Part shown: positions 7,418 to 14,547 of the stretch, piece after piece
Layout of the letters: each line of letters begins with the position of its first letter
How positions within the stretch are numbered: position 1 is the first letter of the stretch
Origin: Clostridiales bacterium
Lineage (GTDB): Bacteria; Bacillota; Clostridia; Christensenellales; Aristaeellaceae
Assembly (NCBI GenBank): GCA_012522875.1
Contig: JAAYJP010000138.1
Coordinates: 1-27,744, forward strand
DNA length: 27,744 nucleotides
Reading direction: 5' to 3'
The notes under the pieces: generated by a model
The model's database searches: none
What the model was told of the DNA's origin: nothing
What the model saw: the letters and a program-made list of their open reading frames with translations, nothing else
Translations under genes and position numbers: made by a program

Positions 7418-9190
7418 CTACAGCACGATGCTGTCCCGGCTCACCCGGAGGGTGTACGGGGCGTCCAGAAGCGGTTCGCCAAACACATCATGGCCCCCTA
7501 TGCCTTCCCGATGAATGATCAGGACATTATCCCCTTCATAGGAGATATCAAAGCTGCCTCTTCTGAGAACCGGGCGTTCATGCCGCAACTTGAATGCCTC
7601 CCGAAAAATGGCCAGGGTGCGGGGATCCTCGTGGCCCCAGGGGAAAGTGCCACGGCAAAAGGGGTCTGCCGCGCCCTCCAGGCCGGCCTCATCCCCATAG
7701 TAAAGGCTCGGCATGCCTGGCATGGCTGTCACAACCTGCATGACCTTTTCCAGCCGGCTGATGGCCAGTTCCCTAAGTTCCTTGGGCAGGGCTTGTTTGC
7801 CCCGCTCAATAAGTGGAAGATCAGAATAATCCTTTTTAACAAGAAGATTTAATACTCTGGCCCGGTCATGGCTTCCAACCAGATTCATGGTGGCGTAGAA
7901 GAAGGGTACAGGATAGTTTTCCTGCAAGGATCGGATAATCCGCACCAGCTGTGAAGCCGGGATTTCATGGGTGAAGAAGCGGATCAGCGCTTCCCTCAGG
8001 GGATAGTTCATCACGCTGTCCACTGTATCTCCCAGGACATAACTGCGCTGCTGCCCATAAGCCACTTTATTGCTTGCGTCCTCCCACACTTCGCCCATAA
8101 TGGCTGCGTCCTCTTTCTCCGCCTTAACGGCAAAGCGCAGGTCCTGAAGGAAAGAGAGGGGCAATTCATCCGCCACATCCAGCCGCCAGCCTGAGGCCCC
8201 CGCGCGCAACCATCTCCGGGCAACGCCATCCGGGCCCATGATAAAGGCACGGAAACTGGTGTTGTTCTTGTCCACCTCCGGAAGCGTGTGGATGCCCCAC
8301 CAGCAGGCGTACTTGTCCGGGTAGTCACTGAACTGGTACCAGGGGTAGTAGGGAGAATCCTGGCTTTGGCTGGCACCCAGGTCCTTGTATTGGCCATAGC
8401 GGTTGAAGTAGATGCTGTCCTCCCCCGTGTGGCTGAAGACACCGTCCAGCATTACGCGTATGCCCATTTTTTCCGCCGCCCGGCACAGGGATATGAGCGC
8501 TGTTTCATCCCCGAGCAGCGGGTCGATGCTGTGGTAATCCCCTGTGTCATAGCGATGGTTGGAGCGGGCTTTAAAGATGGGATTCAGATAGAGGATGGTG
8601 ATACCCAGGCTTTTAAGGTAGGGCAGCTTGTTTCGAATGCCATCCAGGTCGCCGCCAAAGAAATCCGTAGCAAAATGGTCTCCGCTGCGGGGGTCCTGGC
8701 TGACCACAGGAAGATCGTCCCAATTCGGATGCAGGTAGAGGTCTTTGCGTTTGCTGGCTGGCAGACGGCTTCTGTGGAAACGATCGGGGAAAATCTGGTA
8801 CATGACACCATCGGCCAGGTATCTGGGCGGTGAGAAATCCGGGTCATACACCGTGATCTGGAAGCTGGGAGGCGGGTCCTGATAGACCGCGCCAACGCCG
8901 CCCAGTCCGTCTCTGGCGTTACCATAATAAAGCCTGTGGCCCCGGGCATCCTCCACGCGGAAACCATACCACCACAGGCAAGGCGTCTCGGGTGCCTTTA
9001 CCGTGGCCTCGTATACCCCCAGACCCTTGTGATCCATCTCCACCGATGTTTCAGCGCCGTTCCACAACCGTAGCGTGACATGCGCTGCGCTTGGGCGCAC
9101 ATACAGTCTCAGCCGCACGCTTTGGCCAGCTTTCAGCGCGCCGCCAGGGGCACGGCATTCCAGGGAACGGGAGTCATGAAAAATATCCAT
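7418..9190 (-). CDS. GH13 alpha-amylase family glycosidase (neopullulanase/maltodextrinase type)
   Basis: It hydrolyses alpha-glucan linkages, probably in imported maltodextrins or stored glycogen. There is no signal peptide, so it should act in the cytoplasm. Residues 1-115 form a beta-rich N-terminal domain like those of cyclodextrinase/neopullulanase enzymes. The (beta/alpha)8 barrel starts at DGVMYQIFPDRF (about 128-139). Conserved regions are present: D249-H254 (DGVFSH), nucleophile D338 in GWRLDVADE, acid/base E367 in GEVWED, and H441-D442 in VGSHDRAR. The C-terminal beta domain is short (about 545-590), so the enzyme is slightly smaller than many relatives at 590 residues. The ATG at 9190 follows GAGGA by about 10 bases. 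It lies 48 bases after nth and is probably the last gene of that operon. Exact substrate cannot be read from sequence. Confidence 0.92.
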   Translation of the reverse strand: MDIFHDSRSLECRAPGGALKAGQSVRLRLYVRPSAAHVTLRLWNGAETSVEMDHKGLGVYEATVKAPETPCLWWYGFRVEDARGHRLYYGNARDGLGGVGAVYQDPPPSFQITVYDPDFSPPRYLADGVMYQIFPDRFHRSRLPASKRKDLYLHPNWDDLPVVSQDPRSGDHFATDFFGGDLDGIRNKLPYLKSLGITILYLNPIFKARSNHRYDTGDYHSIDPLLGDETALISLCRAAEKMGIRVMLDGVFSHTGEDSIYFNRYGQYKDLGASQSQDSPYYPWYQFSDYPDKYACWWGIHTLPEVDKNNTSFRAFIMGPDGVARRWLRAGASGWRLDVADELPLSFLQDLRFAVKAEKEDAAIMGEVWEDASNKVAYGQQRSYVLGDTVDSVMNYPLREALIRFFTHEIPASQLVRIIRSLQENYPVPFFYATMNLVGSHDRARVLNLLVKKDYSDLPLIERGKQALPKELRELAISRLEKVMQVVTAMPGMPSLYYGDEAGLEGAADPFCRGTFPWGHEDPRTLAIFREAFKLRHERPVLRRGSFDISYEGDNVLIIHREGIGGHDVFGEPLLDAPYTLRVSRDSIVL

Positions 9191-9238
9191 AAAAAAAGCG
9201 TCCTCACAAAATGATTTATATCAGGCGGGCAACCGGGC

Positions 9239-9877
9239 TTAACGCCCCGGCTTCAACTGCGGGTGGGCGCACAATGGCAAAAGCGCGCAGGCGGTGCAGC
9301 CCGGGTTCCGTGCCTTGCACACGCGCCGGCCATGGAAAATCAGCCAGTGATGCGCTCTGTTCCACTGGTCCTTTGGGATGACCCGCATCAGTTGCTGCTC
9401 AGTTTTTTCCGCCGTATTGGCATCTGCAAGGCCCAGGCGGTTGGATACACGGAACACGTGGGTGTCCACTGCCATGGCGGGTATGCCAAAAGCGTTGGCC
9501 AGCACCACATTTGCTGTTTTTCGGCCTACGCCCCGCAAGCTTGTCAGATCCTCCAGGGTGCCGGGGACATTCCCGCCAAAGCGATCCATGATGTCCCGCG
9601 CTGCCTGAACGATATTGGTAGCTTTTGACCTAAACCCGCAGGATTTGACATAAGGATAGAGGATTTCAGGCGTTGTTTCGGCCATCATCCCCACTGTGGG
9701 AAAGTCACGGAACAGCTTGGGTGTCACCTTGTTGACCTGCACGTCTGTGGACTGGGCGGAGAGCATAGTGGCCACCAGCGTTTCATAGGGGTTTGAGAAA
9801 TGCAGTTCCGGGCGGGCGTCAGGGTAAAGTCCCTCAAGGATGGCCAAAATCTTGCCGTTGCGGTGGGTGCTGTTCAT
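9239..9877 (-). CDS. nth: endonuclease III (DNA glycosylase/AP lyase)
   Basis: A base-excision repair enzyme that removes oxidised pyrimidines and cleaves at abasic sites. The 212-residue length is standard. The helix-hairpin-helix segment is LTSLRGVGRKTANVVLA (111-127) with catalytic Lys120, and the catalytic Asp138 is in VDTHVFRVSNRLGL. The C-terminal [4Fe-4S] motif is complete: Cys187, 194, 197 and 203 (C-x6-C-x2-C-x5-C). The ATG overlaps the stop of the folate-transporter gene (ATGA, 9874-9877), indicating translational coupling within the operon. Confidence 0.97.
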   Translation of the reverse strand: MNSTHRNGKILAILEGLYPDARPELHFSNPYETLVATMLSAQSTDVQVNKVTPKLFRDFPTVGMMAETTPEILYPYVKSCGFRSKATNIVQAARDIMDRFGGNVPGTLEDLTSLRGVGRKTANVVLANAFGIPAMAVDTHVFRVSNRLGLADANTAEKTEQQLMRVIPKDQWNRAHHWLIFHGRRVCKARNPGCTACALLPLCAHPQLKPGR

Positions 9878-10401
9878 TTGGCCAGCCTATCAAACGCGCT
9901 GCGGTACTCTGACAACTTGATCAGCGTGAACACCTCTACAGGGAAGAAAAGCAGGTTCTTCACCACCCGAAGCGGCAACAGTGCCCAAAAACCCTGGCCG
10001 ATGATAGTGGAAATCACCAAAGTATTGAGCGTCAGGTGGCAGAGCAATGTTACCAAAGCCTGGGAGAAGATGATTCGGCCACGGCCCACGCCCTGATTGA
10101 AGAGGAAATAGCCATAAACAAACCCCTTGAGGGCAGCGATAAGTGTAAACCGCAAATCCAGCGCCCCCACCGGGAACAGCAGCGCTCCCAGAAAATCTGC
10201 CGATGCGCCCACAATCGCCCCGGGTACGGGACCAAAAAGCATCGCGGCCAGCGCAACGGGCAAATAGCCAAAGGAAACATTAATAATTCGGTCATTGTAA
10301 CCCAAAAAGCGTTCCACAATCACCGACAAGGCCACAAGAAGCGACAGAACCAGCAGCCTCTTGAGAACCTTGCCGTTGACTGAAGCGACAGGGCTTGTCA
10401 T
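9874..10401 (-). CDS. folT: ECF transporter substrate-binding S component, folate family (FolT-like)
   Basis: A 175-residue integral membrane protein with about six hydrophobic segments and no ATPase domain, as for the S subunit of an energy-coupling-factor vitamin importer. The shared EcfA/EcfT module is not in this window and is presumably encoded elsewhere. Residues around FGYLPVALAAMLFGPVPGA, the following GASADFLGALLFP and the TLIAALKGFVYGY segment resemble the folate S component; the substrate assignment is from remembered family similarity. The ATG at 10401 follows AAGGAG by about 10 bases; an in-frame TTG at 10422 has no site. It lies 39 bases after the LCP gene and overlaps nth by four bases. 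With dCMP deaminase in the same operon, folate uptake would fit thymidylate supply. Confidence 0.85.
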   Translation of the reverse strand: MTSPVASVNGKVLKRLLVLSLLVALSVIVERFLGYNDRIINVSFGYLPVALAAMLFGPVPGAIVGASADFLGALLFPVGALDLRFTLIAALKGFVYGYFLFNQGVGRGRIIFSQALVTLLCHLTLNTLVISTIIGQGFWALLPLRVVKNLLFFPVEVFTLIKLSEYRSAFDRLAK

Positions 10402-10440
10402 GCTGGATAAACTCCTTTTCAATATTATCGCGCTGCGTTC

Positions 10441-11508
10441 TCAGCGCAGCGGATCCTCGGAAACGATGAAGGTCTCAGGGAACATGAAGTCCTTGAGCAG
10501 GGCGCGGTTTATTTCAAAGTCCATCAGCTGGCCCGCGCTTTTGGCGTATTCATAAGGCCTGTAGGTATTATCAAAGGGCAGACGGCACTGTTCCACCCTG
10601 GCTCCCCGCAGCGAGAAAGCCAAACCCAGGGCATCCAGGATGTCCGCCATGGTGATGTTGGTCTCGGCCCGCTTTTTTCCGGGACCATTGGGCATCGTAC
10701 CCGCTACGAAGATGTTGTTGTTTCGGATGCCCGGATAGGTGAAGGCTTTGTCATAAGGTTCTTCCCAGATTTTGAGGATGTCCGTAAGCAAGTTCTGAGC
10801 GCTGTTTAAATCATAGCTGCTAAGCTTGGCAGCAATACTGGACAGCACCAGGCGCGCGCGGTAGGTACGGCCGATGTCCTGCGTGTCCAGGTCATTTGAA
10901 GCACGGGTGCGCCGGATTCGCATGAATATGACAGCGGCAAAGCCGTTGAGATGATAAGTGCCCGGGCCTTCCAGCACAGGCTGTGTGCTGTTCACAGGGA
11001 CTGACCAATTCTTCATGTAGTGGATTTCAGAGGAGGTAAGCGGCACATCCACACCCCCCACCGCGTCCACAATTTCCATTATATGCCGCCAGTCCATCAT
11101 CACATATTTTTCCACTTTAATGCCAAAGTGGCGGCTGATGGTGTCCAGCAAGCCTTGCGCCCCATATTCACGGATGATGCGGTTGATGCGCCCGGGGTTA
11201 CCGTCTGGCCGGATAACCAGGGCATCCCGGATAATGGAAGTGACGATGACCCGGCCGGTTTGCCCGTCCATCGTCAGCAACACCAGGCCATCGTTGTAGC
11301 CCAGATTGTCCATGTTGTTCTGCCACTTGTCCATGCTGACAAGCAGATAGTGGCGCACGCCAAGGGGCGTGGCTGGCATTTCGCTTTCCTCAAGGGGCTT
11401 GATATGATCCAGCAAATAAAGCCGCTCATTACGGTTGCTGGAGGCTAGCCCCAGGGAGGCCGTACACATGAGCGTGAGGGCAACACAGGCGCACAGAAGC
11501 TTTTTCAT
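10441..11508 (-). CDS. LytR-CpsA-Psr (LCP) family protein
   Basis: LCP proteins transfer undecaprenyl-phosphate-linked glycopolymers (teichoic acid-like polymers or capsule) to peptidoglycan on the outer face of the membrane. The 355-residue product starts with a hydrophobic signal or anchor segment (about 3-22) and continues with the LCP core. Visible motifs are D60 and D73, SIIRD (R94, D95), GRINRIIREYG (106-116), IVDAVGGVDVPLT (146-158), and the Arg-rich MRIRR...DIGRTYR stretch (about 196-217) that holds the phosphate-binding arginines. The ATG overlaps the dCMP deaminase stop by four bases (ATGA) and has GGAGG in front. The distance between the Arg motif and the next is slightly longer than I expect, but key residues are in place. 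Confidence 0.88.
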   Translation of the reverse strand: MKKLLCACVALTLMCTASLGLASSNRNERLYLLDHIKPLEESEMPATPLGVRHYLLVSMDKWQNNMDNLGYNDGLVLLTMDGQTGRVIVTSIIRDALVIRPDGNPGRINRIIREYGAQGLLDTISRHFGIKVEKYVMMDWRHIMEIVDAVGGVDVPLTSSEIHYMKNWSVPVNSTQPVLEGPGTYHLNGFAAVIFMRIRRTRASNDLDTQDIGRTYRARLVLSSIAAKLSSYDLNSAQNLLTDILKIWEEPYDKAFTYPGIRNNNIFVAGTMPNGPGKKRAETNITMADILDALGLAFSLRGARVEQCRLPFDNTYRPYEYAKSAGQLMDFEINRALLKDFMFPETFIVSEDPLR

Positions 11509-11966
11509 GCGCCCTCCATGATATTATAGCGTTCAAGCCGAACGCCAGTCTCTTCAAAGAAGTTGAGGGCAAAATCGTCGGGATACCCTTTCTCAAACAC
11601 CACCCTGCTGATGCCTGAATTCACGATGATTTTTGCGCATACGGAGCAGGGTTGGTGCGTTGTGTAGAGTGTGGCACCCTGGATGGAAAGGCCGATTTTC
11701 GCCGCTTGAATAATGGCATTCTGTTCCGCATGGATGGCGTAGCAGACTTCCGCCCGGGTTCCAGAGGGGATTCCCAGCTTGCGCCTGAGGCACTCTCCCC
11801 GCTCCTTGCAGGTTTTCATTCCGGCGGGGGCTCCGTTGTATCCGGTGGTCATCACGCGCTTGTCTTTCACGATGACTGCGCCAATTGCCCGGCCTTCATT
11901 GAAACAGCTGCTCCAGGAAGAAACCAGGCGTGCCATTTCCATGAACCGATGATCCCACTTATCCAT
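11505..11966 (-). CDS. deoxycytidylate (dCMP) deaminase
   Basis: A cytosolic zinc enzyme converting dCMP to dUMP, the substrate of thymidylate synthase. The 153 residues contain the zinc site His79-Ala-Glu81 (IHAEQNAI) and PCSVC (Cys107, Cys110), plus the family motif GYNGAPAG (42-49). I chose ATG at 11966 (MDKWDHRFMEMA), which matches the family start and has GGAGG about 11 bases upstream. ATG at 11984 would be almost leaderless relative to the promoter at 11995-12023, and the 12023 start would overlap that promoter. It is the first gene of a likely five-gene operon (with LCP, folT, nth and amylase). Confidence 0.93.
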   Translation of the reverse strand: MDKWDHRFMEMARLVSSWSSCFNEGRAIGAVIVKDKRVMTTGYNGAPAGMKTCKERGECLRRKLGIPSGTRAEVCYAIHAEQNAIIQAAKIGLSIQGATLYTTHQPCSVCAKIIVNSGISRVVFEKGYPDDFALNFFEETGVRLERYNIMEGA

Positions 11967-11994
11967 GTGCGCGTATGCCTCCATTTGTTTTGAG

Positions 11995-12023
11995 AGTATA
12001 CCGCCCCGCACGGGGGATGTCAA
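11995..12023 (-). promoter_or_regulatory. near-consensus sigma-A promoter with palindromic spacer, before dCMP deaminase
   Basis: On the - strand TTGACA (12018-12023) and TATACT (11995-12000) are exactly 17 bases apart. The -35 overlaps the stop codon of the upstream DUF4091 gene. The spacer contains the inverted repeat CCCCG-TG-CGGGG, which could be a repressor site or simply GC-rich sequence. Confidence 0.78.
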
Positions 12024-13663
12024 TTTGCAGTGAGCGCCAGGTTTACCCGGTGGCGCAGGCCCAGCAGCCAGGCTTCATCGCTTGGGTACTCGGTGAGGTT
12101 CAAAGGATATGCCAGGCCATGGTGGATGATCTCCAGTACTCTGTCCCGCCCGGCTTTCTTCTCCAGCGCCTCAAGCGCCCGAAGATCCTGGAGAGCCTGT
12201 AGAAAATGCATCATACGTATGGATTCCTCCGGCGTTCCACCCTGCCCTGGATAAAGCAGATGGGCGTCCCCTGCGGGGGCCAGGCCATCACAATCGGTGT
12301 TGATATAGGGGTCTATGGGAAAGCCTGCGCTCTGGGCTGCGTAGTAATTGAGTGCCCAGTGGCTGATCCCCCTGATTTGTTCAATGTAAAGCTGACAGCC
12401 CAGCACCCGGGTCCGGCAACCGGGCATGGCGATGAGGGTGTCAGGGTAAGCGCCGTGGTGGCGGTAGCCCAGGCTTGCCCACCTCTCAGACCCTGCAAAA
12501 CCCATCAGTTGATCCAGTTCCGGCACTGGAGCAAGGCCGGGTTCGGTCCCGTCCAGGAAGTCCGGGTCCGGCGGAGTATCGATGATGGGCCGGCCGGAAA
12601 GCAACGGACAGGTAAAACTCAGGAGCTTGCCATACTGGGCCCGGTCTTGTTTCCCCGGCATATCCGATAAATGGAAAAAGCTTTGATCCAGCGCGTCAAT
12701 ATAGCACAGTTCCTTGAGCAAGGCCGGGATATAGGCGGACAGGAAAGACTGGTAATCCCGGTCATCAGCCTGCGTCTGGGGACCAAACAGCATGGAGTAG
12801 GTGCCATCCTTGACCCCCATGATGGTGGCGGCATGATAGCCGCCCCGGGGGCTGAAGAAAGGTGCCATTTCAAAGTACTTGATACCCTCGTGCCTGCAGA
12901 GGCTGATAAAGTCACGGAGCTTCGCAAAGCGGAAAGTATAGCCCAGCGGGGTCACAAACACATCCACCAGCTGAGCCTCAGGCCGCTCACGCCCGTCCTG
13001 TATCAGGATGGGTGGTGTATGGATCGGGGTAAAGGCCATATTGATTCCCCGTTTGGATGCCAGATGCAAAAAACCCCGCAACACGCGGATATGCTCCACG
13101 GAAAACATGGGAAGGTGGTAGACCTGGGCCAAGCTGTCCGCGTGGAGCCAGCGGGAGCAGATCAGCTTCTGCTCCGGGAGCCTGGCGTCGAGCAGCAGAA
13201 GGGTTATGCCCGCCTCAGCCAATACCTCGCCGTCCAGGCTCATCATTGTAACCTTTAGCGGATACTCTCCGGCCGGGGTTTTTTTGGCGGGCTCCACATC
13301 AATCCACAGGGCGCTCCAAAACCCCGGGTAAAGGCAGATACGCTGAGTATCCCCCAGATTCCTGAGGATGTCCGGGTATACACCTGGCGTATCACGAAGG
13401 TAAGCCCCGGCACCGTCAGAATATTTGGGAAAACGGACCGGCACCCCTGTCACTTGCCTGACCCTTAAGGGCAGAGCGCAGTCAAAATCAATGCGCACCC
13501 GAGGCAAATCGCCCTCCCAGGCATCATGAAGCATATAAGCCGCCTGAAGGGAAAACACCTCGCCGCCCAGCATGCTCGCGGGACAATCCCCGGGGTAGCT
13601 TGTCGGCTCCTGGTCATGGAACACCTTGCCAAGTCCGCTTACCAGCTTCAGTTTTACCCGCAC
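12020..13663 (-). CDS. DUF4091 / GH123-like protein
   Basis: The 547-residue protein has no signal peptide. An N-terminal beta-rich part (about 1-160) precedes a TIM-barrel-like region and a C-terminal DUF4091 segment. The latter is recognisable from IRGISHWALNYYAAQ, PIDPYINTD, and PAGDAHLLYPGQGG followed by ESIRMMHFLQALQDLRALEAL. Relatives include GH123 N-acetyl-beta-galactosaminidases and many uncharacterised proteins. In GH123 the catalytic pair is a neighbouring Asp-Glu. The matching spot here appears to be HLSDMP, with Asp334 kept and Glu replaced by Met335, so hydrolase activity is doubtful. The GTG at 13663 has GGGGGTG five bases upstream. A promoter is visible at 13693-13722. Substrate and role are unknown. 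Confidence 0.8.
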   Translation of the reverse strand: MRVKLKLVSGLGKVFHDQEPTSYPGDCPASMLGGEVFSLQAAYMLHDAWEGDLPRVRIDFDCALPLRVRQVTGVPVRFPKYSDGAGAYLRDTPGVYPDILRNLGDTQRICLYPGFWSALWIDVEPAKKTPAGEYPLKVTMMSLDGEVLAEAGITLLLLDARLPEQKLICSRWLHADSLAQVYHLPMFSVEHIRVLRGFLHLASKRGINMAFTPIHTPPILIQDGRERPEAQLVDVFVTPLGYTFRFAKLRDFISLCRHEGIKYFEMAPFFSPRGGYHAATIMGVKDGTYSMLFGPQTQADDRDYQSFLSAYIPALLKELCYIDALDQSFFHLSDMPGKQDRAQYGKLLSFTCPLLSGRPIIDTPPDPDFLDGTEPGLAPVPELDQLMGFAGSERWASLGYRHHGAYPDTLIAMPGCRTRVLGCQLYIEQIRGISHWALNYYAAQSAGFPIDPYINTDCDGLAPAGDAHLLYPGQGGTPEESIRMMHFLQALQDLRALEALEKKAGRDRVLEIIHHGLAYPLNLTEYPSDEAWLLGLRHRVNLALTAN

Positions 13664-13692
13664 ATGCTCACCCCCTGTCCGCTTAGTGGCTC

Positions 13693-13722
13693 ATTTTAAC
13701 ATAGACCAGCGTGCTTGACCAA
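13693..13722 (-). promoter_or_regulatory. putative promoter for the DUF4091 gene
   Basis: On the - strand TTGGTC (13717-13722), 18 bases, then TAAAAT (13693-13698), about 30 bases before the GTG start. The -10 is good and the -35 imperfect. Confidence 0.5.
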
Positions 13723-13821
13723 CCGGGCAAGGGAGACGGCGGCTTTCCGTGAACAATCAACATAAGCGAATAGGGCGGCTCAGGCAACAGAACAAGGCGG
13801 ATGCGGACACTTGGCAGGCAT

Positions 13822-13843
13822 AAAAAAAGGGCCCGAAGGCCCT
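13822..13843 (-). terminator. Rho-independent terminator after rubredoxin
   Basis: On the - strand the stem AGGGCC/GGCCCT with a TTCG tetraloop is followed directly by seven T. It lies 13 bases past the rubredoxin stop and separates the redox pair from the DUF4091 gene. Confidence 0.92.
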
Positions 13844-13855
13844 GATAGAGAAGGA

Positions 13856-14017
13856 TTACTCCTCCAGGCTGAAATCTTCCTTGGGTGCGCCGCACAGCGG
13901 GCATTCCCAATCTTCAGGAACATCTTCCCATTTTGTGCCAGCCGCAACGCCATTATCCGGGTCGCCAAGCGCCTCATCATAAATGTAACCACAGACATCA
14001 CAGACGTACTTTTTCAT
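13856..14017 (-). CDS. rubredoxin
   Basis: A 53-residue iron-sulfur electron carrier. The single Fe is held by Cys6, Cys9, Cys39 and Cys42 (VCDVCGY and CPLCG). Length and spacing are typical. The ATG at 14017 follows AAGGAG by about 11 bases; the longer open frame to 14095 overlaps the upstream desulfoferrodoxin. Directly downstream of desulfoferrodoxin, it is the expected electron donor for superoxide reduction in this anaerobe. Confidence 0.97.
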   Translation of the reverse strand: MKKYVCDVCGYIYDEALGDPDNGVAAGTKWEDVPEDWECPLCGAPKEDFSLEE

Positions 14018-14039
14018 TGGCTCATTTCTCCTTGGTTTT

Positions 14040-14414
14040 TTATGCTTCAGCCTTCCAAAGGCCGTGCAGGTTACAGTATTCGTAGGCAGCGACAACCCGC
14101 TCGTCCTGGCCCAGAGCGAATGTGGCCTGTGGGGCCTGGCCGGGCTTCAAATGCCGTACCTGATAGCCGGCGGTGGTTTCCAGGACGATGAAGGGGATGT
14201 GATGTTTCTCTTCCATGGGATGGGGGACAGAGCCAACTTTCACGGTTACGACGCTGTGCTGAATCTCAAGAACCGGAACATGCTTTTCCCGGGAAGCGTC
14301 AACCGTGCCAGCGTCAAGGAGCTTCATTTCCTCTCCGCAGCAAATAACGGGTACGCCGGAAGAAAACAGGTACATGACCACATTGCCGCAATGGCTGCAA
14401 TAGTAAAATTTCAT
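14040..14414 (-). CDS. dfx: desulfoferrodoxin (superoxide reductase)
   Basis: It reduces superoxide to hydrogen peroxide without producing oxygen, using electrons from rubredoxin. The 124 residues have both iron centres. Centre I is Cys6, Cys9 and Cys25-Cys26 in the N-terminal rubredoxin-like domain. Centre II ligands fit His45, His65, His71, Cys114 and His117 (CNLHG). The ATG at 14414 has GGAAGGAGG eight bases upstream. A promoter at 14448-14477 drives it and probably rubredoxin, back to back with the VanW operon promoter. Confidence 0.97.
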   Translation of the reverse strand: MKFYYCSHCGNVVMYLFSSGVPVICCGEEMKLLDAGTVDASREKHVPVLEIQHSVVTVKVGSVPHPMEEKHHIPFIVLETTAGYQVRHLKPGQAPQATFALGQDERVVAAYEYCNLHGLWKAEA

Positions 14415-14447
14415 CGCGTTATCCTCCTTCCATTTATATTCAATTAC

Positions 14448-14477
14448 ATCTTATGCGCCTCAAGCAGTACTTGTCAA
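14448..14477 (-). promoter_or_regulatory. promoter for desulfoferrodoxin-rubredoxin
   Basis: On the - strand TTGACA (14472-14477), 18 bases, then TAAGAT (14448-14453), about 34 bases before the ATG. Its -35 is one arm of the perfect palindrome at 14471-14493. Confidence 0.7.
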
Positions 14478-14493
14478 GACGCTTCCTTGACAA
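14471..14493. promoter_or_regulatory. perfect 8-bp inverted repeat spanning both divergent -35 elements
   Basis: TTGTCAAG (14471-14478), 7 bases, CTTGACAA (14486-14493). The two arms contain the -35 hexamers of the divergent promoters, which explains six of the eight matching positions; the extra two may be chance. If a regulator such as the TetR-family protein of this operon binds here, it could control both directions. Confidence 0.45.
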
Positions 14494-14516
14494 TCCCCCA
14501 TGCCAAACCCTACAAT
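14487..14516 (+). promoter_or_regulatory. promoter for the VanW-TetR-CHAP-GMP-synthase-like-GNAT operon
   Basis: TTGACA (14487-14492), 18 bases, then TACAAT (14511-14516), about 30 bases before the VanW TTG start. It is divergent from the desulfoferrodoxin promoter. Confidence 0.7.
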
Positions 14517-14547
14517 ATTTTCATCAGCAGACTAAGGAGGGGGAGGT

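Noticed and set aside
13683..13910. 75-residue frame on - between rubredoxin and the DUF4091 gene
   Set aside because: It runs through the rubredoxin terminator and the DUF4091 promoter, so it is not coding.
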